Shown: positions 32,626 to 40,814 of the stretch, piece after piece | Position numbering within the stretch: the first letter of the stretch is position 1 | Layout: every line of letters starts with the position of its first letter | Source: Methylophaga sp. UBA3192 | GTDB taxonomy: Bacteria; Pseudomonadota; Gammaproteobacteria; Nitrosococcales; Methylophagaceae | Length of the DNA: 64,000 bases | Direction of reading: 5' to 3' | NCBI GenBank assembly: GCA_002363955.1 | Contig: DEXE01000006.1 | Location: 372,001-436,000, forward strand | Made by a program: the position numbers and the translations under genes | The notes under the pieces: generated by a model | The model's input: the letters and a program-made list of their open reading frames with translations, nothing else | Databases searched by the model: none | Told to the model about the DNA's origin: nothing

Positions 32626-33372
32626 GTGTTTGAAATCATTCTCCTGTCTGTAGTTGTTTTAGTGGCGCTGGTTATCGGCGGTTGGTATACCCATTCGCGG
32701 CAACAGCAGCGTGCCCAGGAATTTGAGCGCGAACTGGATCGCTTCGATGAAGCTGATAATAGTGATTTTCACGCGCGATTTGATTCGGTATTTGCGCAAG
32801 ATACCGTGGATTTATCCGACGGACCCAAAGTGCGGTTGGATTCGGATCAAGCCGAAGATCCTAATGTAGCCGTTGAGTCGGATGAAGACGAGTTCGATGA
32901 TGAAGAGGCTGACGAAGCACCAGATTGGGAAATGGTGGTTGCGCTGACCATAATGGCTCCGGAATCACAGATGTTTACCGGTCGAGCAATCAAATCTGCG
33001 CTGGATCAGCAGGAAATGCATTTTGGAGATATGCAGATTTATCATCGTTATACCGTGAATAATCGACGCCAAACACTTTTCAGCGTCGCCAATATTCTCG
33101 ATCCCGGCACTTTATTGCCGGATCAGCTGATTTCGATTAAAACACCCGGTTTATTAGTGTTTGCAAGACTTCCCGGTCCGGTAAATGGTTTGACCGTATT
33201 TGATTCCATGCTTGATGCCGCTCAGCAATTAACCGCCTATCTGGGGGGGATTCTTTGTGATGAAAAGCGTGAACCGATAACTGACAAGCATTTGGAAGCC
33301 ATTCGCAACCGGATTTTTGAGTTAAATTTATCTTTGCAGGCAGGCAATAAATCTGATGACGATTTCACCTGA
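32626..33372 (+). CDS. zipA: ZipA, cell-division membrane tether for FtsZ
   Basis: A 248-residue type I membrane protein. A GTG start is followed at once by the anchor FEIILLSVVVLVALVIGGWY, a short charged and acidic linker (~25-105, EDEFDDEEADEA), and the C-terminal FtsZ-binding ZipA domain (~108-240). That domain carries WEMVVALTIMAPESQMFTGR, MHFGDMQIYHRY and LFSVANILDPGTL. The linker is shorter than in E. coli ZipA (328 residues). It overlaps ligA by 17 bp, the usual zipA-ligA arrangement of gammaproteobacteria. Confidence 0.93.
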   Translation: MFEIILLSVVVLVALVIGGWYTHSRQQQRAQEFERELDRFDEADNSDFHARFDSVFAQDTVDLSDGPKVRLDSDQAEDPNVAVESDEDEFDDEEADEAPDWEMVVALTIMAPESQMFTGRAIKSALDQQEMHFGDMQIYHRYTVNNRRQTLFSVANILDPGTLLPDQLISIKTPGLLVFARLPGPVNGLTVFDSMLDAAQQLTAYLGGILCDEKREPITDKHLEAIRNRIFELNLSLQAGNKSDDDFT

Positions 33373-35368
33373 AATCAGTGAACGGGCACAACAACTTCGA
33401 GATTTAATCAACCGTTATAATTTCCTGTATTACAGCGCTGATGATCCGGAAGTAACTGACGCTGAATATGACCGCTTATTTGCCGAATTAAAACAGCTGG
33501 AAACCAAGTATCCCGAATTAGTCACGCCTGATTCGCCCACACAGCGTGTCGGTTCGGCACCGTTAGATAAATTCACACAAGTTACCCATGCGATGCCGAT
33601 GTTATCGCTGGATAATGTATTTGACGAAGCGGAATTAACAGCTTTTAACCAGCGGGTGCGTGATCGTTTGAATACCGATGCGGTGATTACCTATGCTGCC
33701 GAACCAAAACTCGATGGTCTTGCCATCAGCATTCGTTATGAAAATGGTTTACTGGTACAGGCAGCCACCCGTGGGGATGGTGCGGTAGGGGAGGATGTTA
33801 CCGAAAATGTTCGCACTATCCGGAATATACCTTTAAAACTTCATGGTAACAATGTTCCTCAAGTTGTTGAAATCCGTGGTGAAATCTATATGCCAAAAGC
33901 AGGTTTCGAAAAGCTGAATCAACAGCGTTTGGCAAACAATGAAAAATTGTTTGTGAATCCACGCAATGCTGCTGCAGGTTCATTAAGACAACTTGATTCA
34001 TCTGTAACAGCCAGCCGTCCTTTGGCGTTGTTCTGTTATGGACTTGGCGAAATCGAGGGTATGGAACGCCCGGCCAGTCATACCGAAGCCATGCAGATAA
34101 TTAGCCAATGGGGTGGGGCAGTCTGTCCGGATACTAAACAATTGCAGGGTGTTGAAGCCTGTCTGGAATATTTGCATGAGCTCGGCGAACGTCGCGCCAC
34201 TCTGCCTTATGACATTGATGGTGTGGTGTTTAAAGTTGATGACAGCCGATTGCAGGAACGTCTGGGGTTTGTCTCCCGTGCACCGCGCTGGGCCATTGCC
34301 TATAAATTTCCGGCGCAGGAAGAAAGCACTCAGGTTCTGGATATTGAAGTACAGGTGGGTCGTACCGGTGCGTTAACGCCGGTTGCTCGATTACAGCCAG
34401 TTTTTGTCGGAGGCGTTACAGTGAGTAATGCTACCCTGCATAATGAAGATGAAGTTCGCCGTAAGGATGTTCGCATCGGCGATACAGTCATTATTCGACG
34501 GGCAGGGGATGTTATTCCAGAAGTGGTTCAGGTAGTCAAAGACAAACGTCCTGACAATGCTGTCGAATTTGTGATGCCCAGCCAGTGTCCGGTTTGCGGT
34601 GCCGAAGTTGAACGGGTTGAAGGCGAGGCAGTAGCCCGTTGCAGTGGTGGATTATTCTGTGGCGCACAACGCAAGGAAGCTATTAAACATTTTGCTTCAC
34701 GTAAAGCGCTGGATATTGATGGCCTGGGCGATAAGATTGTTGAACAACTGGTCGATGCAGAATTAATCAAAGATCCAGCCGATTTGTTTTATCTGACCAA
34801 AGCACAGTTGTCGGCATTGGAACGTATGGGCGACAAATCTGCCGAAAATCTGGTGAATGCGTTAAACCATGCAAAAAATACCCGTTTTGCCCGTTTTTTA
34901 TACGCCTTAGGTATTCGGGAAGTAGGGGAAGCCACTGCGCGATCATTGGCATTACACTTTGTCAAATTAGACAAATTAACCACAGCCAAAGAAGACGAAT
35001 TAATTGAAATTGAAGATGTGGGGCCGGTCGTTGCTCACCATATTTATACCTTTTTCCGTCAGGAACATAATCTTGATGTGATCCAGCGGTTGTTGGATGC
35101 TGGAGTGAGCTGGCCAGAAGAAAAACCGGTTTACGCTGATTCGGAATTAACTGGTAAAACCGTTGTATTGACAGGCACGCTGGAAAACCTGTCACGCAGT
35201 GAAGCCAAAGAGAAATTATTAGCATTAGGTGCCAAAGTGGCTGGCAGCGTGTCTGCCAAAACCGATTATGTGGTTGCCGGAAGAGATGCCGGTTCAAAAT
35301 TGAATAAAGCCCAATCCCTCGGGATTGAAGTGGTCGATGAAGCGACCTTAATACAGTGGATTAATTAA
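33356..35368 (+). CDS. ligA: NAD-dependent DNA ligase LigA
   Basis: 670 residues with all domains in order: Ia (YYSADDPEVTDAEYDRLF), the adenylation domain with nucleophile Lys118 in EPKLDG, the OB fold, the Cys4 zinc finger (CPVCGAEVERVEGEAVARC to GLFCG, ~406-436), helix-hairpin-helix repeats (IDGLGDKIVEQLVD, RFLYALGIREVGEATARSLA), and a C-terminal BRCT (~592-670, LTGKTVVLTGTLENLSRSEA). It seals nicks in Okazaki-fragment maturation and repair. Second gene of the zipA operon. Confidence 0.97.
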   Translation: MTISPEISERAQQLRDLINRYNFLYYSADDPEVTDAEYDRLFAELKQLETKYPELVTPDSPTQRVGSAPLDKFTQVTHAMPMLSLDNVFDEAELTAFNQRVRDRLNTDAVITYAAEPKLDGLAISIRYENGLLVQAATRGDGAVGEDVTENVRTIRNIPLKLHGNNVPQVVEIRGEIYMPKAGFEKLNQQRLANNEKLFVNPRNAAAGSLRQLDSSVTASRPLALFCYGLGEIEGMERPASHTEAMQIISQWGGAVCPDTKQLQGVEACLEYLHELGERRATLPYDIDGVVFKVDDSRLQERLGFVSRAPRWAIAYKFPAQEESTQVLDIEVQVGRTGALTPVARLQPVFVGGVTVSNATLHNEDEVRRKDVRIGDTVIIRRAGDVIPEVVQVVKDKRPDNAVEFVMPSQCPVCGAEVERVEGEAVARCSGGLFCGAQRKEAIKHFASRKALDIDGLGDKIVEQLVDAELIKDPADLFYLTKAQLSALERMGDKSAENLVNALNHAKNTRFARFLYALGIREVGEATARSLALHFVKLDKLTTAKEDELIEIEDVGPVVAHHIYTFFRQEHNLDVIQRLLDAGVSWPEEKPVYADSELTGKTVVLTGTLENLSRSEAKEKLLALGAKVAGSVSAKTDYVVAGRDAGSKLNKAQSLGIEVVDEATLIQWIN

Positions 35369-36415
35369 ATGAGTGCAGTTGCCGATGCCATCAAAAAAGT
35401 CGCTACCGGCCCCCATCTGAGTAAAGATCTCAGTCTGGAGGAGAGTCGCGAGGCGATGCTGGAGATTCTGTCCGGAAAGGTTGATCCGGTGCGAATGGCA
35501 GTGATGTTGATTGCATTGCGCATGAAACGTGAGACCGATGAGGAAAATCTGGGCTTATTACTGGCCATGCAGGAAGTCACCGGTCAGCAGCCATTAGATG
35601 TTGAAAATGTCATGCTGCTTTCCGATCCGTTTAATGGTTTCAGCCGACATTGTCCGATTGCGGCATTTTTACCTTCGGTAATGGCCGCGTGTGGATTACC
35701 GGCCTTATCACAAGGTGTCTATGAAATGGCACCGAAATTCGGTGTCACCCATGCACAGGTTCTCGAAGCGGCTGGGGTCAATATCCGACTCAGTGTCGCT
35801 GAAGCAGTCAAGCAATTAAATGATGCTGATATAGGTTGGGCCTATCTGGATCAGGCAATTACTACGCCCAGCTTGTTTGCTTTACAGGATTTACGTCGAT
35901 TAATGATTAAACGCCCCAGTCTGGCTACGCTGGAAAAACTGGTGATGCCGGTTAAGGCTAAAAAAACGCATTTGCAAATTGGCTTTGTGCATAAAGCCTA
36001 TCCTCCGGTTCTGGCGTATCTGGCAAAGCAGAGTGGTTTTGACAGTGCATTGATTGTACGTGGCCTGGAAGGTGGCATTGTGCCGACGCTACGTGAATCA
36101 TCTGATAATTTTTTACTGATAGATGGCGCATTAAAACCCTGCGCATTAGATCCACAGGCTTTTGGTGTAGATCAACAAACCCGTGGGGTGATGCCTGAAC
36201 TGGAAAAACTGACGGCCGCCGAATCTGCCCAACGTGGTCTGGCAGCATTGCAGGGTGAAAAAGGTGTGGCTTACGATCTGCTGGTTTACGGGGCAGCGAT
36301 GGCTATCTGGCATTGTGGACTCGTCAGTGGTCAGTCTAAAGCCGGCGATTTAGTCAGAAATGTTCTGGACTCGGGTAAAGCCTTTGCTACATTTCAAAAA
36401 GGGCAAACAAAATGA
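35369..36415 (+). CDS. ybiB: YbiB/TrpD2-family protein (anthranilate phosphoribosyltransferase fold)
   Basis: A 348-residue member of the glycosyltransferase family related to TrpD. The N-terminal helical domain has LSLEESREAMLEILSGKVDP and QLGAFLIALR-like MLIALRMKRETDEE. The central domain has DPFNGFSRHCPIAAFLPSVM in place of the TrpD nucleotide loop. E. coli YbiB binds nucleic acids and is LexA-controlled; no anthranilate activity is expected. It starts directly after ligA and its stop overlaps yjbQ as ATGA. Confidence 0.85.
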   Translation: MSAVADAIKKVATGPHLSKDLSLEESREAMLEILSGKVDPVRMAVMLIALRMKRETDEENLGLLLAMQEVTGQQPLDVENVMLLSDPFNGFSRHCPIAAFLPSVMAACGLPALSQGVYEMAPKFGVTHAQVLEAAGVNIRLSVAEAVKQLNDADIGWAYLDQAITTPSLFALQDLRRLMIKRPSLATLEKLVMPVKAKKTHLQIGFVHKAYPPVLAYLAKQSGFDSALIVRGLEGGIVPTLRESSDNFLLIDGALKPCALDPQAFGVDQQTRGVMPELEKLTAAESAQRGLAALQGEKGVAYDLLVYGAAMAIWHCGLVSGQSKAGDLVRNVLDSGKAFATFQKGQTK

Positions 36416-36828
36416 TTCTGCAACAGCAATTACAATTTGAAATGAATGGTCGCAGCACGCTGAATATCAGCGATGATGTGGCCAAAATTGTGTCAGCATC
36501 GGGTATTACAACCGGCACATGCCATGTGTTTGTTCAACATACCAGTGCATCGTTGATGATTTGTGAAAATGCCGATCCGGATGTCAGACGTGATCTGGAA
36601 ACCTATATGCAGCATATCGTTCCGGATGGTGACCCCATGTTTTTACATCAGGATGAAGGTCCGGATGATATGAGCGCGCATATCCGAACGGTACTGACCA
36701 ATCCGGATCTGGTGGTACCGGTCAGCAATGGCAAATGTGCCCTGGGAATATGGCAGGGAATCTATTTATGGGAACACCGCACGCATCGCCAGCAGCGTCG
36801 GGTGATCGTGACAGTACAGGGTGAATAA
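36412..36828 (+). CDS. yjbQ: YjbQ, UPF0047 family
   Basis: 138 residues with the family signature GTCHVFVQHTSASLMICENA, DPDVRRDLETYMQHIVPDG, DDMSAHIRTVLT and LGIWQGIYLWEHR. The HTSAS-E-DP block builds a metal site at the trimer interface. E. coli YjbQ has weak thiamine-phosphate synthase activity in vitro; the physiological role is unsettled. Coupled to ybiB by the ATGA overlap. Confidence 0.92.
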   Translation: MILQQQLQFEMNGRSTLNISDDVAKIVSASGITTGTCHVFVQHTSASLMICENADPDVRRDLETYMQHIVPDGDPMFLHQDEGPDDMSAHIRTVLTNPDLVVPVSNGKCALGIWQGIYLWEHRTHRQQRRVIVTVQGE

Positions 36829-36830
36829 TA

Positions 36831-37361
36831 ATGAATGAAGAATTTGAACAGGATCACCTTGATGAGGAATTTGACTGGTCGTCAATTCCCAAAAGTAAAT
36901 CGCGTATCAAACGTGAACTGGATGCACTGAAAAAATTAGGCCAGGATCTGATAGACTTGCCCAAAAAAGATTTGTTAAAACTGGAACTGGACGAAGATTT
37001 AACCGAGGCAGTACTTAAAGCCCAATCAATGAGCAAGGGTGCATTAAAACGACAGACCGGTTATATCGGCGGCATTATTGCCCGTCTTGATCATGACGAA
37101 ATACAACAGAAGCTGGATAACCTGAAACAACCGCAACAGGCACAAACAGAGCAATTTCATCAACTGGAAAACTGGCGGGATCGATTATTAGCTGAAGACG
37201 ATACGGTGATGGCGGAGCTGCGCGAACAGTTTGAAGATTTTGATAATCAGCATGTCAGGCAGTTGGTGCGAAATGCGAAACAGGAAGTAGCTAAACAGCA
37301 GCCACCAAAATCGGCTCGATTGATCTTTAAGTATCTGCAGCAGCTGCAGCAGAATCAGTGA
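36831..37361 (+). CDS. darP: DarP (YjgA), 50S ribosome-associated protein
   Basis: A highly charged 176-residue DUF615 protein: SKSRIKRELDALKKLGQDLI, the conserved ALKRQTGYIGGIIARLD and the C-terminal SARLIFKYLQQL. It associates with late 50S assembly intermediates in E. coli. Last gene of the zipA-ligA-ybiB-yjbQ-darP run. Its 3' end overlaps the convergent histidine-kinase gene by 7 bp, so no terminator fits between them. Confidence 0.92.
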   Translation: MNEEFEQDHLDEEFDWSSIPKSKSRIKRELDALKKLGQDLIDLPKKDLLKLELDEDLTEAVLKAQSMSKGALKRQTGYIGGIIARLDHDEIQQKLDNLKQPQQAQTEQFHQLENWRDRLLAEDDTVMAELREQFEDFDNQHVRQLVRNAKQEVAKQQPPKSARLIFKYLQQLQQNQ

Positions 37362-38707
37362 TCAATCAGTTCAATCAGAAAACAGGCCCCCCCCAGATAG
37401 CTTTGCTGAACACTGATTTTCCCCTGATAAGCCTCGACGATATCGCTGGCAATTGCCAGCCCTAAGCCCTGGCCTTCAATCTGTGTATCCATACGTTTAC
37501 CACGCTTGATAATATCTTCGCTGGCATTTGCTGGTACACCGGGGCCATCATCTTCGATACGCACAATAATCCGCCGATTTTGCTGGCGTAATACAATATT
37601 GACCTGTTGGTTACAGTATTTAAATGCATTTTCCAGCAGATTGCCGAGCAGCTCATACATATCACCCTCATCGGCATGCAACATGGCATCCCGTTCAATT
37701 TCACACTGGGTATGAATGTTTTTGCTCTGGTAGACTTTTTTTAGTGAATTCATCAGTTTATTGATGATTTCCCCAATAGAAACTGGTGCCAGTAAATTAC
37801 TTTTGCCTTCTGTGGCTGCCCGCTGTAGTTGATAATCAACGAGGGCATTAATGCGGTCTAACTGTTCTTCACCGGTCAGTTTGCAGGCCGTAACATCATC
37901 ACAGCTTTCCAGCTCGGAACGTAATAAAGCCAGTGGCGTTTTCAGACTATGTGCCAGATCAGCAAGCGAGTTTTTATAGCGTAGGCGGCGTGATTGTTCA
38001 TGATCCAGAAGATTATTGATATTACGGGTAAGTTGTTGCAGTTCACTGGGATAGTCATCCCCTAAACGTTGTTGTTTACCGGCTTCAATCGCATGTAAAT
38101 CAGCAGCGGCTTTATGCAATGGTTGTAAACTCCAACGGAAAATCAGCCATTGTGCAATCAGCAGCATCAAACCGGTTCCGCCAAGCCAATACCAGAGATT
38201 TAACTGAAATTCATCTACTTGTGCTTCCAGCATATGCTGGTCCTCAGAGACATTGATGGTGTAATCAAAATGTTCGCCATCATCATTTTCCCAGACAATA
38301 CCAAAGGCGAGGTTCTGCAGCTTCATGCCGTTATCAAGGTTGATCTGACTGTATAACTGTTCTGATGGACCCGGATGGTAGGGAAGCGCCAGAAACAAAC
38401 CGATAACAGATGGTGATTGCCAGACAATCGTATTGCCACTGGTAATTTGAGCGTATAAACCGGAATTGGGAATAGAAAATTTTGGCTCGGCAAGTTTATC
38501 CTGCATGATTAATTTGCCATCGTGACTGATCTCAGCGGCTGTCAGTAACGTGTAGACATAGTTTAATAAACGTTGTTTTTGAGCCGTTTCAGCGCTACCT
38601 GAAAACGCATTAAATAAACTGAAGGCGGAGATCCCCAGAAAAGCCGTTAATACCAGGGTGACGGCAATTAACTGTCGATTGGTCAGTGATAAATTAAGTC
38701 TATTCAC
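37355..38707 (-). CDS. Membrane sensor histidine kinase (PhoQ-like)
   Basis: 450 residues. TM1 (~9-32) and TM2 (~172-192) enclose a ~135-residue periplasmic sensor region. A HAMP-like linker follows, then the dimerisation H-box DLAHSLKTPLALLRSELE with phospho-acceptor His253. The HATPase domain has N box LLGNLLENAFKYC, G1 VRIEDDGPGVP and G2 GQGLGLAIASDIV. The order and the LKTPLA variant match PhoQ-type kinases, but the sensor region lacks an obvious PhoQ acidic patch. It overlaps its response regulator by 8 bp. The signal is unknown. Confidence 0.9.
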   Translation of the reverse strand: MNRLNLSLTNRQLIAVTLVLTAFLGISAFSLFNAFSGSAETAQKQRLLNYVYTLLTAAEISHDGKLIMQDKLAEPKFSIPNSGLYAQITSGNTIVWQSPSVIGLFLALPYHPGPSEQLYSQINLDNGMKLQNLAFGIVWENDDGEHFDYTINVSEDQHMLEAQVDEFQLNLWYWLGGTGLMLLIAQWLIFRWSLQPLHKAAADLHAIEAGKQQRLGDDYPSELQQLTRNINNLLDHEQSRRLRYKNSLADLAHSLKTPLALLRSELESCDDVTACKLTGEEQLDRINALVDYQLQRAATEGKSNLLAPVSIGEIINKLMNSLKKVYQSKNIHTQCEIERDAMLHADEGDMYELLGNLLENAFKYCNQQVNIVLRQQNRRIIVRIEDDGPGVPANASEDIIKRGKRMDTQIEGQGLGLAIASDIVEAYQGKISVQQSYLGGACFLIELIDH

Positions 38708-39377
38708 GTGGTAAAGTCAGTCGATAACCGCGGCCACGCAACGTTTCAATCGGATTCAGCACTTTTTCAGGATCCAGTTTATTACGCAGTCTTTTGACAA
38801 ACACTTCAATGACATTGCTATCCCGATCCTGATCCTGTTCATAAATATGGTCAGTCAATTCAGTTTTAGAAATAACTTCCCCGGCATGCAGCATAAGATA
38901 ATGCAATAATCGATATTCGAAGGCAGTCAATTCAATCGGGAAGTTTTTTACTGTAACCTGCTGTGAAGCCGGATTCAGTTCAACCTGGCCACAACGCATA
39001 GTGGAATTTGACCAGCCGGCAGCGCGGCGTGCCAGTGCGTTCAGGCGCGCTACTAACTCTTCAAAATGAAAGGGTTTGACCAGATAATCATCCGCACCGG
39101 CTTCAAGACCTTCTACTTTATCTTGCCAGCGACCGCGTGCAGTTAATATCAAAATAGGAAAAGTAATGTTTTGTTGACGTAACTGTTTAATGACCTCAAT
39201 ACCCGAAAGTTTTGGCAGTCCCAGATCAATAACAGCGACATCGTAGGGATATTCTGTTCCCAGGAACAGACCATCCTCACCATCACTGCTCATATCTACA
39301 GTAAGTTGATGCTGACGCAGGTGCTGGCCAATTTGTTCACGCAGGTGAGGTTCATCTTCAATTAATAAAACACGCAT
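38700..39377 (-). CDS. OmpR/PhoB-family response regulator (PhoP-like)
   Basis: 225 residues: receiver domain with acidic pocket (LLIEDEP), phosphorylated Asp51 (VIDLGLP), LTARG and the lysine in DDYLVKPFHFEELVAR. The winged-helix effector domain follows (ELTAFEYRLLHYLMLHAGEV, recognition helix SNVIEVFVKRLRNKLDPEKV, RGRGYRLTLP). Cognate regulator of the overlapping histidine kinase; the PepSY gene lies 3 bp upstream and is probably the first gene of the same transcript. Confidence 0.93.
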   Translation of the reverse strand: MRVLLIEDEPHLREQIGQHLRQHQLTVDMSSDGEDGLFLGTEYPYDVAVIDLGLPKLSGIEVIKQLRQQNITFPILILTARGRWQDKVEGLEAGADDYLVKPFHFEELVARLNALARRAAGWSNSTMRCGQVELNPASQQVTVKNFPIELTAFEYRLLHYLMLHAGEVISKTELTDHIYEQDQDRDSNVIEVFVKRLRNKLDPEKVLNPIETLRGRGYRLTLPRE

Positions 39378-39380
39378 AAG

Positions 39381-39671
39381 TTATTGCATTTGATATCCGG
39401 TATCCCGATCCAGTCGGTAAGTTTTCACTTTACCATCCTGATGTAAGACTTTGACGCGAAAAATCGTATGATTTTGATACTGTTCCTGGTCTACCGATAA
39501 AACCCTGCCACCTGTTTCAACCTGAGCTAATTCTGCGGCGGTTTTTTTTGTCAGGGGTAAAGCAATGTCGTTAATGCTTGTTCCTGCTTCCGCTTCTGGC
39601 GGCAAATGATCAGTATATCCAGATAATGGTAGCGTGAGCACCACAATTAGTAGATACCAGGAAAATTTCAT
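39381..39671 (-). CDS. PepSY-domain periplasmic protein
   Basis: 96 residues with a cleavable signal (FSWYLLIVVLTLPLSGYT) and one PepSY domain (KKTAAELAQVETGGRVLSVD, TIFRVKVLHQDGKVKTYRLD, RDTGY). Small PepSY proteins are commonly encoded with PhoP/PhoQ-like pairs and are thought to modulate the periplasmic sensor. The gene precedes the response regulator by 3 bp, giving a PepSY-regulator-kinase operon. Confidence 0.88.
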   Translation of the reverse strand: MKFSWYLLIVVLTLPLSGYTDHLPPEAEAGTSINDIALPLTKKTAAELAQVETGGRVLSVDQEQYQNHTIFRVKVLHQDGKVKTYRLDRDTGYQMQ

Positions 39672-39693
39672 GTAAAAACCTTATAATTAGTAT

Positions 39694-39720
39694 GTTTGTT
39701 ATGGAGGGATAATAACAAAC
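39694..39720. repeat. 9-bp perfect inverted repeat before the PepSY/two-component operon
   Basis: GTTTGTTAT (39694-39702) and ATAACAAAC (39712-39720) with a 9-base spacer, 23 bp upstream of the PepSY start (read leftward) and 21 bp beyond the cytochrome stop. It lacks a T tract, so it looks more like an operator or factor-independent hairpin than a classical terminator. Confidence 0.5.
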
Positions 39721-39741
39721 GGTCAGCAGTCGGTGAAAGCA

Positions 39742-40137
39742 TCACTTGGGTCCCTGTTCTGGCATGACCGGACCGATGGCATTATCAGCTCTGGCGCGCA
39801 AATAGTTATAGAGTTGTTCACGTCCATTGATAACCTGTGGATTATCCTGAAAAGCTGGCATAACACCTGCTCGACCTTTTTTACCCTTTATCAGCACCTG
39901 CATAAATTCTTCTTTGGAGGCCTGATTCAGGCTTTTAGCTAAATTGGGGCCTGCTAACCCCTGAGCGAAGGTGCCATGACAGCGTGCACACCAGTTTCGA
40001 TAAAGTACATAGCCTCGATAGGTTTGCGGATCCAGCTTGTTTCCCTCAGTCACTTTATAACCAGCCTGAGCTTGTACCGGCCCAAACCACAGGCCGGTAA
40101 AGCATAAAACCAATAATGTCGTCAGGCGTAATGACAT
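39742..40137 (-). CDS. Small periplasmic class I cytochrome c
   Basis: 131 residues with a signal peptide (~1-24, ending QAQA), a single haem site C50-A-R-C53-H54 (NWCARCHG), and probable axial ligand Met93 (GRAGVMPAF). TYRGYVLYRNWCARCHG and LAGPNLAKSL are typical of small electron carriers found with quinoprotein dehydrogenases or terminal oxidases. No such dehydrogenase is adjacent, so the partner is unknown. Confidence 0.9.
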   Translation of the reverse strand: MSLRLTTLLVLCFTGLWFGPVQAQAGYKVTEGNKLDPQTYRGYVLYRNWCARCHGTFAQGLAGPNLAKSLNQASKEEFMQVLIKGKKGRAGVMPAFQDNPQVINGREQLYNYLRARADNAIGPVMPEQGPK

Positions 40138-40155
40138 TTCTACGGTTAACCTAAT

Positions 40156-40695
40156 TTAATAATAACGACCTGGTGATGAGCTTACCACGACATCGACCGG
40201 AACATATTCACCGGGGTGATAATTCATAAAAGTCGAATATTCTCTGCCTTTATAACGATAACTGACATCGTAACCTTCAATATGCCTTTCAGTATGATAG
40301 CGATCATGCACCTGACATTGTTGCTGATAGCGGTAATCATCATTTTGATATCGGTTGCCCAGATCCCGACCAACAGAACCGCCGAGTAATGTACCGGCAA
40401 CCGTCATGGCTGTTCTGCCATTTCCCCCACCAAATTGATTACCAACCACGCCGCCGATAATGCCACCGGCAATGGTGCTGGTATAGGATTGCTGTTGTGG
40501 ATGTCGCACCGCTTCATCCCAGCATTCCCGGCTGGGTGAGTTGACACGTACTTCACGATAAACGGGCTGCACATAGGTGACTTTAGCCATTTCACCACCA
40601 CGATACTGTTTATGGTGTTTTCCGCCAGCCATCACCATTGGTGCAGAAAGTACTAACGTTGTGACCAGGCTTAAGCTTGTTATTGTTTTTTTCAT
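40156..40695 (-). CDS. Glycine-zipper envelope protein
   Basis: 179 residues with a signal peptide (KTITSLSLVTTLVLSAPMVM, then AG) and a central glycine zipper (IAGGIIGGVVGNQFGGGNGR, GTLLGGSVGRDLGN), the 2TM-type motif seen in small outer-membrane proteins. The ends are rich in Tyr, Arg and His (YQNDDYRYQQQCQVHDRYHT). A single Cys precedes the zipper (SRECWDEA). Family members are often envelope-stress or beta-barrel-associated; the specific function is unknown. Confidence 0.85.
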   Translation of the reverse strand: MKKTITSLSLVTTLVLSAPMVMAGGKHHKQYRGGEMAKVTYVQPVYREVRVNSPSRECWDEAVRHPQQQSYTSTIAGGIIGGVVGNQFGGGNGRTAMTVAGTLLGGSVGRDLGNRYQNDDYRYQQQCQVHDRYHTERHIEGYDVSYRYKGREYSTFMNYHPGEYVPVDVVVSSSPGRYY

Positions 40696-40814
40696 GAGCT
40701 ACTCCACTCGTTGAAGTTGAGCTCAGAGTAGCAACGGTTAACTGAACTGTGCCTGAATGGCTGAGTAATGTTTTGTTAATTTTTTGACGCCTGAGCCATG
40801 AGTTTCAACAGGCC

